Positions 1-6,677 of a DNA stretch of 8,626 nucleotides are shown here, piece after piece. Each line of letters opens with the position of its first letter. The stretch's first letter is position 1. The position numbers and the translations under genes are program-made. The DNA is from Prevotella sp. UBA1378 (GTDB lineage Bacteria > Bacteroidota > Bacteroidia > Bacteroidales > Bacteroidaceae). Location: contig DBRC01000057.1 of NCBI GenBank assembly GCA_002305505.1, positions 11,891 to 20,516 of the forward strand. Reading direction: 5' to 3'. Below the pieces are notes generated by a model, which was not told the origin of the DNA, ran no database searches, and was given only the letters and a program-made list of their open reading frames with translations.

Positions 1-9
1 TTATCCGCC

Positions 10-55
10 TGCTGCCCACCGCTTGCTTTCAAGGCAGCAATCTTTTTCTTTTTTT
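10..55 (+). terminator. Intrinsic terminator of a gene to the left
   Basis: TGCTGCC (10-16) and GGCAGCA (33-39) are perfectly complementary. A nested alternative stem is TTGCT (23-27) with AGCAA (36-40). The hairpin is followed at once by a T-rich run (41-55: T, C, five T, C, seven T). That is the arrangement expected of a rho-independent terminator on the + strand, so an upstream + strand gene probably ends just outside the window. The loop is rather long (16 nt) for the outer stem. Confidence 0.55.
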
Positions 56-114
56 ACGGCAAAACAGAAATTCCTTATCCCGGACTGGCGTATTGCGTTA
101 ATCTTCCGGAAACA

Positions 115-146
115 TTTGTTTGTTACAATAATAATGGTTATCTTTG
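115..146 (+). promoter_or_regulatory. Bacteroidetes-type promoter of the GH27 gene
   Basis: A -33 element TTTG (115-118) is separated by 20 bp from a -7 element TATCTTTG (139-146). This matches the Bacteroidetes housekeeping consensus TTTG-N19-21-TAnnTTTG, and it is the only promoter in the window with both elements. Transcription should begin a few bases after 146, which leaves a leader of about 140 nt before the GH27 start. Apart from the short ORF at 258-299, bases 147-295 contain no gene that I can support. Confidence 0.7.
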
Positions 147-257
147 CCCTGTGTCCGGAGAACCTTGCCTTGGATATTCCGCAGCACCGCGGCAAATTGG
201 CACCCGGCATATACGGAGATTACGGGGAACCGGTTTTGCCGATTCTTTGTAGAAGGT

Positions 258-299
258 ATGAACAACATTGCTGCCGAATCTAATGAATTACTAAAATGA
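258..299 (+). other. Possible 13-codon leader ORF overlapping the GH27 start
   Basis: An ATG at 258 opens a 13-residue reading frame (MNNIAAESNELLK). Its TGA (297-299) overlaps the ATG of the GH27 gene (296-298) in an ATGA arrangement. Such overlaps often reflect translational re-initiation, which matters here because Bacteroidetes start sites lack strong Shine-Dalgarno signals. The peptide is too short to test by composition and resembles no leader peptide I know. It may be coincidence in the leader. Confidence 0.22.
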
Positions 300-2785
300 A
301 TGCAAAATTGAAATTCCTTTCAGCCAGCTGCCTGCTTACCGTATCACTTACGGTGACAGCCGGCGATTTCCGCTCGTTCGCACCTACACCGCCCATGGGC
401 TGGAATTCATGGGACTGCTATGGCCCCAGTGTGACGGAAAAAGCCGTTTACGACAATGCTAACTATATCCGCGACAAGGGGCTGCTCGAACTCGGCTGGA
501 ACTATATCATCGTCGATATCCGCTGGTACACTAACGATACAGGTTTTTGGTATAACACCTCGTCGCAGACCTACCATCTCGACGACTATGGGCGCTATAT
601 GCCCAACACCGACCGTTTCCCCTCGTCGGCGGGCGGCGTCGGTTTCAAGGCCTTGGCCGACAGCCTGCACCGCATGGGGTTCAAGTTCGGTATCCATATC
701 ATGCGCGGTGTGCCGATACAGGCCGTCAACAAGAAGCTTCCTGTTAAAGGGACCGATTATACGTGCGACCAGATTTACAATACAGACTCCCTCTGTACGT
801 GGCTGAAGGACAATTACACCGTTGATTGCCGCAAGCCCGGGGCGCAGGAATATTATAACTCCCTGCTCGAGCTATATGCCTCATGGGGGGTCGACTTCCT
901 GAAAGTTGACGACCTCAGCCGCCCCTATCATGACGGTGAAATATGGCTGTTGCGCAACGCTATCGACCACTGCGGCCGCAATATAGTGTTCTCGCTCAGT
1001 CCGGGAGCCACCGACCTGAGGAAGTGGCAGAGCGTGCAGCAGCATGCTAACATGTGGCGCATGATGGACGACCTATGGGACAACTGGAGCGACGTACAGA
1101 AGGTGTTCTCGCTCTGTGCCGACTGGAATCAGTACCGCCGCGAAGGCAATTATCCCGACTGTGACATGCTGCCCCTGGGCCGCTTACGCCTCACCGGTGG
1201 CGGAGGGCCCTATAACTGCAAGCTCACCCACGACGAGCAGCGCACGATGCTGACGCTGTGGAGTATCTTCAAAAGCCCGCTTTTCTTTGCCGGCAACTTC
1301 CCCGACAATGACGACTGGACCAACGGGCTCATCTCGAACGAGGAGGTAATCAGCATAAACCAGCATTCGCGGAACAACCGCCAGATGAGCAACAACGGGC
1401 AGGCCATCGCTTGGACTGCCGATGCCCCTGAAGGAAGCGGGAAGTATGTCGCCCTTTTCAATGTCTCCGGTAACGACCAATGGATCCGGTATAACGAGGC
1501 GCTCCACACCACTGAAACCATCTCCCTGCTTACCGATGGTTATGCGGCAGACGTTAATGTAAGTATTCCTGCCGGTACAAAGCGGTTGGCTCTAGTTTGC
1601 GACGACTCCGGCGACGGCTACAGCTACGACCATGGCGACTGGGTGAACCCTACCGTTATACTGTCCGACGGTACCGAACGGCTGCTTACCAAGGACGATG
1701 TGATACGCGAAGACTATAGCGGTTCCTTTTTCAAACGCATCAACTACGACCAGAATATCGAGGGCAACGGCAAACTTAATATTAATGGTACAACCTATGA
1801 CAATGGCTGGTCGTGCAACGCCAATGCCATGGTGCTCTACCAACTGCCGGAGAATGCCGTTGCTTTCCGCGGGCGCTGCGGCATCGACGATTCGGGCCGT
1901 TTGCAACAGAATGCCACGTCAAGTATGAAATTCATGGTATTTGCCGACGACCCCACGCGCCGTACCGTTTGTAATCCTGCATACGCAGCGGCTAAAAGCG
2001 GGCTTGTATCGCGTACCTATCAATCCGGCGGAACCATGCTCGAGGCCGACATCCCGGGGGCGGAAAAGCTCTACCTGGTTGTGACCAACGCCGGTGACAA
2101 TTTCAACTACGACCATGCTAACTGGATTCATCCCGTGCTTATCGATGCCGGCGGCAACGAAACACCGCTAACCTCCATCCAATACGATTCTTCCGTCACC
2201 GACTGGCATAATATTTCCAACTACGGGAAGAACGTCGACGGCGGGCCGCTCAACGTGGCCGGGACAACCTATACCGACGGCATCGGCACTAATTCCAATT
2301 CTGTCATCACGTACACTTTACCGGCCGGCCATCCCTATGTGCGCCTGCGCAGCTTCTGCGGTTACGACTATGATATGCGGAACGCGCCCAACGGCGTGAC
2401 AATGGAGTTCCTGGTCTTTACCTCTAACCCTCTTGGCAGCGACTCGCTTGCCATCCCGCTCGACTTGCCTGCACTGGGTTTCGAAGCCGATGAACAATGC
2501 GAAGTTTATGACGTATGGGCACAACAGCCGGCAGGAACCTACAGCGGAACCGGCTTCGCACCGTTAATTCCTTCGCATGGCTGCGGCCTGTACCGCATCA
2601 CACCCACAGGGGCGGGAACGGGAATGATGCAACCCCACACAAGCGATGGCCGGCAACGGAAGGCTGGAGGCATGGGACAGGCATACGACTTGAATGGACG
2701 CTGCGTCAATGCCCGGCAGACGGTGCCCGGCAGCCTGTCGAAGGGCTTATACATCACCGGCGAAAAGAAAATAGTAATCAAATAA
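296..2785 (+). CDS. Secreted GH27 glycosidase with two NPCBM modules, probable beta-L-arabinopyranosidase
   Basis: 829 aa. Residues 1-22 form a signal peptide with likely cleavage after VTA and no usable lipobox, so the product should be exported. The GH27 TIM barrel starts at PPMGWNSWD (32-40). By alignment to GH27 motifs, D205 in FLKVDD (201-206) is the nucleophile and D259 in WRMMDDLWDNW (254-264) the acid/base, with R255 conserved. The galactose-binding DD pair of alpha-galactosidases is D74-I75 here, as in the Geobacillus beta-L-arabinopyranosidase Abp (Ile67). C-terminal beta-sandwich sequence at about 365-425 and 717-768 (ending in HGCGLYRITP) is split by two NPCBM-like repeats (about 426-555 and 582-712, each with a YDHxxW motif). 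These are putative carbohydrate-binding modules. Residues 796-829 resemble a short Por-secretion (T9SS) sorting tail. Homologues are usually annotated alpha-galactosidase. The predicted role is releasing terminal L-arabinopyranose or galactose from plant arabinogalactan or arabinan. No SusC/SusD genes adjoin it. The family is certain; the substrate is inferred. Confidence 0.93.
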   Translation: MNAKLKFLSASCLLTVSLTVTAGDFRSFAPTPPMGWNSWDCYGPSVTEKAVYDNANYIRDKGLLELGWNYIIVDIRWYTNDTGFWYNTSSQTYHLDDYGRYMPNTDRFPSSAGGVGFKALADSLHRMGFKFGIHIMRGVPIQAVNKKLPVKGTDYTCDQIYNTDSLCTWLKDNYTVDCRKPGAQEYYNSLLELYASWGVDFLKVDDLSRPYHDGEIWLLRNAIDHCGRNIVFSLSPGATDLRKWQSVQQHANMWRMMDDLWDNWSDVQKVFSLCADWNQYRREGNYPDCDMLPLGRLRLTGGGGPYNCKLTHDEQRTMLTLWSIFKSPLFFAGNFPDNDDWTNGLISNEEVISINQHSRNNRQMSNNGQAIAWTADAPEGSGKYVALFNVSGNDQWIRYNEALHTTETISLLTDGYAADVNVSIPAGTKRLALVCDDSGDGYSYDHGDWVNPTVILSDGTERLLTKDDVIREDYSGSFFKRINYDQNIEGNGKLNINGTTYDNGWSCNANAMVLYQLPENAVAFRGRCGIDDSGRLQQNATSSMKFMVFADDPTRRTVCNPAYAAAKSGLVSRTYQSGGTMLEADIPGAEKLYLVVTNAGDNFNYDHANWIHPVLIDAGGNETPLTSIQYDSSVTDWHNISNYGKNVDGGPLNVAGTTYTDGIGTNSNSVITYTLPAGHPYVRLRSFCGYDYDMRNAPNGVTMEFLVFTSNPLGSDSLAIPLDLPALGFEADEQCEVYDVWAQQPAGTYSGTGFAPLIPSHGCGLYRITPTGAGTGMMQPHTSDGRQRKAGGMGQAYDLNGRCVNARQTVPGSLSKGLYITGEKKIVIK

Positions 2786-2825
2786 TAAATAACAAAAGAA
2801 AAGACACATTCCCGGGGATTATGCT

Positions 2826-2833
2826 TACCTTTG
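2826..2833 (+). promoter_or_regulatory. -7 element upstream of the histidine kinase gene
   Basis: TACCTTTG matches the Bacteroidetes -7 consensus TAnnTTTG and lies about 40 bp before the kinase start. No TTTG is found 19-21 bp upstream; that stretch (around 2800-2806) is A-rich. The promoter is therefore either weak or helped by an activator. It suggests that the kinase is transcribed independently of the GH27 gene, from which it is separated by 87 bp. Confidence 0.5.
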
Positions 2834-2872
2834 CATGATGTAAGGCTAATGACGAAATAAAAACAGCATCTG

Positions 2873-4309
2873 ATGAGCAAGTACAGTGTGGGAACGAAGC
2901 TCTATTTAGGAGTTCTGTCTATATTCCTTTTGTTCGCGGTCGGTTTTATCCTTTTCCAGCAAGAACGGGAGAAACAGTATAAAATCGATACGCTCACCAT
3001 CCGGCTGCAGTGTTACAACAACCAAATGTTTGAGACACTGCATGCCGTTAACAGCAATAAGGGGAAGCTTATGCCCGGGCCGTTCACGGAGAAGATGCTC
3101 GCCAGCTATGTGGCGAGGCACCGGTGGAACGGGCTCCGCGTGACGGTGGTACGCCCCGACGGTACCGTTATTTTCGATAACCAGCGGAAAGACTATGCCC
3201 GGTTTGCCAACCATGCCAACCGGACGGAGATTGTCCAGGCAATGAAAAACGGATACGGGTCGACCGTCGAACGCAAGTCGATGACGCTGAAGCACGATTA
3301 TTTCTGTTCGGCCACTTATTTCCCGAAAGACAGCATCATCATCCGCAGTGCGCTGCCTTATAATAACGACCTCTCGAAATCGTTGCAGGCCGACCAGCAT
3401 TACATCTGGTTCGCACTGTTTGCCATCCTGCTGCTCACGATCGTCCTTTACCGCTTTGTCAGCCGCCTGGGGCAGCACATCACCAAGCTGCGGCTCTTTG
3501 CCTCGCGTGCCGACCACAACGGGAGCCTTGAAACCGAAGAGCTCGCCGCATTCCCCGACGACGAGCTGGGAGAGATAGCCGAACGCATCATCAAGATATA
3601 CAAACGGCTGCAGACCACGCGGCAGGAACAGGACATCCTGAAGCGGCAGCTGACACAGAACATCGCCCACGAACTGAAAACGCCGATAGCCAGCATACAA
3701 GGCTATTTGGAAACGATTATCGGCAACCCGCAAATCGGCGAGGATACGCGTGCCCAGTTCTTGCAGCGCTGCCATGCCCAGTGCGAACGGCTCTCCTCGC
3801 TGCTCCGCGATATATCCACGCTGAACAGGATGGACGATGCGCCCGCTTTAATCGACTTTGAACCCGTGGACATCTCGTCCCTCATGACTGAAATACAGGA
3901 GGAAACCGCCCTGCAACTGCAGGAGCGGAAAATGACATTCGCGAACAACCTGCCTGCCCACGTAACCGTTGTGGGTAACCGGAGCCTCCTGTACAGCATC
4001 TTCCGTAACCTTACGGACAACGCCGTCGCCTATTCGGGCGAAGGGACTGCCGTTACGCTGGAGTGCAGGGAGCAGGGCGACAAATGGCATTTTACGTTCA
4101 GCGACAACGGCATAGGCATAGCGGCTCAACACTTGCCCCGCCTGTTCGAACGCTTTTACCGGATAGACAAGGGGCGCAGCCGCAAACTGGGCGGTACGGG
4201 CCTCGGACTGGCCATCGTGAAGAATGCCGTGCTGCTGCACGGAGGCACGATACAGGCAATAAATAATCCTGATGGCGGACTGAAGTTCACGTTCACCATC
4301 AGGAAATAA
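2873..4309 (+). CDS. PhoR-type membrane sensor histidine kinase, orphan within the window
   Basis: 478 aa. It is a bacterial two-component sensor kinase of the inner membrane that should autophosphorylate on His and pass phosphate to a response regulator. TM1 (about 9-29) and TM2 (about 177-194) flank a periplasmic segment of some 147 residues containing VTVVRPDGTVIFDN (90-103), reminiscent of PAS-like extracytoplasmic sensors. A degenerate HAMP-like linker (about 195-250) follows. The catalytic core is complete: H-box NIAHELKTP with H266, N-box NLTDNAVAYS with N383, G1 DNGIGI (411-416), F-box LFERFYR (424-430) and G2 GTGLGLAIVK (441-450). The overall layout resembles PhoR/WalK-type kinases. 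No response regulator gene lies next to it: the GH27 gene is upstream and the phosphate permease converges 29 bp downstream. A phosphate-sensing role is inferred only from this neighbour and its Pho-box-like operator. Family certain, signal unknown. Confidence 0.93.
   Translation: MSKYSVGTKLYLGVLSIFLLFAVGFILFQQEREKQYKIDTLTIRLQCYNNQMFETLHAVNSNKGKLMPGPFTEKMLASYVARHRWNGLRVTVVRPDGTVIFDNQRKDYARFANHANRTEIVQAMKNGYGSTVERKSMTLKHDYFCSATYFPKDSIIIRSALPYNNDLSKSLQADQHYIWFALFAILLLTIVLYRFVSRLGQHITKLRLFASRADHNGSLETEELAAFPDDELGEIAERIIKIYKRLQTTRQEQDILKRQLTQNIAHELKTPIASIQGYLETIIGNPQIGEDTRAQFLQRCHAQCERLSSLLRDISTLNRMDDAPALIDFEPVDISSLMTEIQEETALQLQERKMTFANNLPAHVTVVGNRSLLYSIFRNLTDNAVAYSGEGTAVTLECREQGDKWHFTFSDNGIGIAAQHLPRLFERFYRIDKGRSRKLGGTGLGLAIVKNAVLLHGGTIQAINNPDGGLKFTFTIRK
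4268..4303 (-). terminator. Inverted repeat at the convergent gene ends, possible terminator
   Basis: CCTGATGG (4268-4275) and CCATCAGG (4296-4303) form a perfect 8-bp stem around a 20-nt loop, inside the last codons of the kinase gene. On the minus strand the stem lies about 35 bp after the permease stop and is followed by ATTATTTATT, a moderately T-rich tail. It could end permease transcription. In the + direction there is no T tract. The long loop and coding location keep confidence low. Confidence 0.28.
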
Positions 4310-4338
4310 TGAGGGGGATATAATCAGGGAGGGGGCTG

Positions 4339-6588
4339 TCAGTTCTCCATGAATTTCTTGGCAGCCCGCAGCTGGTGGCGCATCACGCTGAGGAACTCCT
4401 GGCTCTCTTGGAGCACGTTCAGGTAAACCAGCGACATTTGCAGCAGGTTGTTCCCTTCCATCCGTTGCATCCGGTCGATGTGCCTTTTCCGCAGCACCGA
4501 CAGCTCGTCCTTGCAGGCGTTGGCCTCGGCCAGTATCTCGCGGTAGCTCTCGTAGCGGTTGGTTTCTATCTGCTCGCACGACATCTTCATCAGTTCGTTT
4601 ATTTTCTGGTGAATGGGCCGGAACTCGGCAATCAGCTGCTCCGACAGCGGGTGGAAGTTGTTCTCTACATGTTCCTTAATCGGTTCGAGCATACGGCGGA
4701 GCGAGTAGATGAACTGCTGGTCGCTATTGGCTCCCAGATGGAACCACGTATTGCGCTCGATGGCGATTTCAGCCGGCAGTTTCCTCAATGCCAGCAACTC
4801 CTGCCGGCGGATTTTCTTCAGTGCTGCCTTCTCGTTCTGCAGTTCCTTGTAGCTGTGGCGCAGATCGCGCAGGTTCTCGTTCTCGAACGCGTTGGTAATC
4901 TTGTTAAACTGCTCCAGCGCAAAGCGGCAGACGTAGCTCTGCGTGCGGCTTACGTGCTTTCTAAGCAAGTCCCACACGATTTCGGGGTCGCGGCTGCGCA
5001 TCATCAGGCGGAACGTGTCGTCCTTATCGCTGGCCGCTGCCTTCTTCGCGTATTTGCGGTTAGAGCGGATAAGCAGCACGACGACGAGCACCATGAACCC
5101 TACCTTGGCCGGCATGCCCCCGTAGAACATCAGCAGGCATACCAGCGCCGTGGTGGCAAAGGCCACTCCGGCGGTGATGAACCATCCGCCGATGACGCTC
5201 ATCACGCCCGTTACGCGGAATACGGCGCTCTCCCGGCTCCATGCCCGGTCGGCAAGGCTTGTGCCCATGGCTACCATGAAGGTGACGTAGGTGGTGGACA
5301 GCGGCAGCTTATAGTTGGTGCCGATGGTGATCAGCATCGAGGCAAGCACCAGGTTGACAGCGGCGCGCACCACGTCGAAGGCGGCCCGGTCGTCTTCCAG
5401 TATCATCTCGTTCTTGTTGAAGCGGGCGTTGACGCAGTTCTGTATCCCCTGCGGAATCATGCGTGCGACGGCCGCCCCCGAATCCTGCGTGGCGCGCACG
5501 ATGCTGCGGGCCGCCCTTGATGAGCCGAACATCTCGTCGCCCTCGTCCTGCCGGCTGAGGTCCACCGAGGTCTTGATGACATGCTGTGCCTTCTTCGACG
5601 TGGCCATGGCTACGATCATTATCACCCCGGCTATCAGCAGGAACACGGGCGGTGTGTTTGCACTGTTCATCAGCGAGTGCATGAGGTATTCGGTAGGGGC
5701 TGCACCGCCGTTGTTTGCGATGTAGTCTTGGTACGAGTCGAGACCGGCCAGCGGCACACCGATGAAGTTCACCAGGTCGTTTCCGGCAAAGGCCATGGCA
5801 AGGGCGAACGTCCCTACCAGCACGATAATCTTGAAGATGTTCACCTTCAGCAGGTGCAGTATCTCGATGACGACGGTTGATACCACGAACATGTATACCA
5901 GCAGCAAGGAGGTGTTGTGCTTTATATATTCGCTGATGCTTGTCGGGATATACGGGCTTTTGCCCAGCCCTTTCAGGAAGATGAAGTAGGCGAGGGCCGT
6001 GAATGCGATGCCCCCGAAGACGGCGATACTGTACCGGCTGTGTTTCTTGTAATTGAACGTGAAGATGAGCCGCGAAAGCCACATCACGATGATGCCGAAG
6101 AAGAACGCGATGGCAATCGATACGAAGATGGCAATGATCACGCTCAGGGCCTTGTCGCTGTTGAGCAGGATGCCGTAGGAAAGCGAACCGTCGCCGATGA
6201 TCTTCAGCGTGGCGAGTATGAATGCCCCTCCGAGCAGCTCGAATACTAACGACACCGTCGTGGACGTGGGCATGCCCAGCGTGTTGAACATGTCGAGCAC
6301 TATGACGTCCGTCACCATTACGGCGAGGAAGATGGTCATGATGTCGTAGAACGAGAAACGGTCGGGGTTGATGATGCCGTGGCGGGCCACGTCCATCATC
6401 CCCGACGACATGATGGCTCCGATGACAACGCCCAGCGAGGCGATGATGAGCACGGTGCGGAACTTGGCAACCTTGGCTCCGACGGCCGATTGCAGGAAGT
6501 TGACCGCATCGTTGCTTACCCCCACGAACAAGTCGAATACTGCCAGGCACAGCAGGAAGACGACGATACACAAATAAATGATTTCCAT
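4339..6588 (-). CDS. PiT-family inorganic phosphate transporter with PhoU-like C-terminal domain
   Basis: 749 aa from the ATG at 6586-6588. It is a PHO4/PiT-family permease of the inner membrane, predicted to import inorganic phosphate by ion symport. The two family signature repeats are visible: GVSNDAVNFLQSAVGAK (23-39) and GNDLVNFIGVPLAG (269-282). A second pair of matching segments is MPTSTTVSL (106-114) and LPLSTTYVTFM (428-438). A hydrophilic loop (about 330-405) separates the two membrane halves. After the last membrane segment (ending near 508) comes a helical, charged cytosolic tail of about 240 residues that resembles PhoU-like domains; classic PiT proteins are about 420-500 aa. The frame is open to a TTG at 6621, but that codon is part of the promoter -7 element and cannot be in the message. 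Expression is probably controlled by the 11-bp repeats at 6634-6677. Confidence 0.93.
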   Translation of the reverse strand: MEIIYLCIVVFLLCLAVFDLFVGVSNDAVNFLQSAVGAKVAKFRTVLIIASLGVVIGAIMSSGMMDVARHGIINPDRFSFYDIMTIFLAVMVTDVIVLDMFNTLGMPTSTTVSLVFELLGGAFILATLKIIGDGSLSYGILLNSDKALSVIIAIFVSIAIAFFFGIIVMWLSRLIFTFNYKKHSRYSIAVFGGIAFTALAYFIFLKGLGKSPYIPTSISEYIKHNTSLLLVYMFVVSTVVIEILHLLKVNIFKIIVLVGTFALAMAFAGNDLVNFIGVPLAGLDSYQDYIANNGGAAPTEYLMHSLMNSANTPPVFLLIAGVIMIVAMATSKKAQHVIKTSVDLSRQDEGDEMFGSSRAARSIVRATQDSGAAVARMIPQGIQNCVNARFNKNEMILEDDRAAFDVVRAAVNLVLASMLITIGTNYKLPLSTTYVTFMVAMGTSLADRAWSRESAVFRVTGVMSVIGGWFITAGVAFATTALVCLLMFYGGMPAKVGFMVLVVVLLIRSNRKYAKKAAASDKDDTFRLMMRSRDPEIVWDLLRKHVSRTQSYVCRFALEQFNKITNAFENENLRDLRHSYKELQNEKAALKKIRRQELLALRKLPAEIAIERNTWFHLGANSDQQFIYSLRRMLEPIKEHVENNFHPLSEQLIAEFRPIHQKINELMKMSCEQIETNRYESYREILAEANACKDELSVLRKRHIDRMQRMEGNNLLQMSLVYLNVLQESQEFLSVMRHQLRAAKKFMEN

Positions 6589-6618
6589 TGCAGTTTTGAT
6601 ATTGTTATACTTTGACTG

Positions 6619-6626
6619 CAAAGGTA
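6619..6626 (-). promoter_or_regulatory. -7 element of the phosphate transporter promoter
   Basis: Read on the minus strand this is TACCTTTG, a match to TAnnTTTG. Transcription should start around 6611-6614, giving a leader of about 25 nt before the ATG at 6588. No TTTG lies 19-21 bp upstream. The space where it should be is filled by the 11-bp direct repeats, the usual architecture of an activator-dependent promoter. Confidence 0.65.
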
Positions 6627-6633
6627 TATCATT

Positions 6634-6677
6634 GGTGTTACAGAGCGTTTAAGCCGGTGTTACAATCCTGTTACATC
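6634..6677 (-). promoter_or_regulatory. Four 11-bp tandem units, Pho-box-like operator
   Basis: On the minus strand, going toward the gene, the units are GATGTAACAGG (6677-6667), ATTGTAACACC (6666-6656), GGCTTAAACGC (6655-6645) and TCTGTAACACC (6644-6634). Three share TGTAACA exactly. The third is degenerate but keeps the TAA core in phase. The array ends 7 bp before the -7 element and replaces the -33 element. PhoB-family regulators bind 11-bp direct repeats in exactly this position (E. coli consensus CTGTCAT at 11-bp intervals). The farthest unit overlaps the stop codon of the flavoprotein gene. The identity of the binding protein is inferred. Confidence 0.6.

Noticed and set aside
121..127. 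TGTTACA near the GH27 promoter, identical to the Pho-box-like heptamer
   Set aside because: There is no second copy at 11-bp phase on either side, so it is a lone chance match overlapping the spacer of a normal promoter.
1..210. Minus-strand open frame of 69 codons at the left edge
   Set aside because: It spans the terminator hairpin with its T run and the GH27 promoter, and its composition resembles no protein family. It is treated as non-coding.
23..283. + strand open frame of 86 codons starting with TTG
   Set aside because: It begins inside the terminator hairpin and runs through the promoter at 115-146, which sits in its middle. No recognisable motif.
2906..3775. 289-codon minus-strand frame antisense to the histidine kinase
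   Set aside because: The opposite strand encodes a complete kinase with all catalytic boxes. The antisense translation shows no family motif and is a typical GC-driven shadow.
4375..5520. 381-codon + strand frame antisense to the phosphate transporter
   Set aside because: It is His/Gln/Val-rich nonsense typical of antisense frames and overlaps the well-supported PiT coding region.
5309..6571. 420-codon minus-strand frame shifted relative to the phosphate transporter
   Set aside because: It is Arg/His-rich, lacks membrane segments and runs in a different frame from the clear PiT signatures, so it is a shadow frame.
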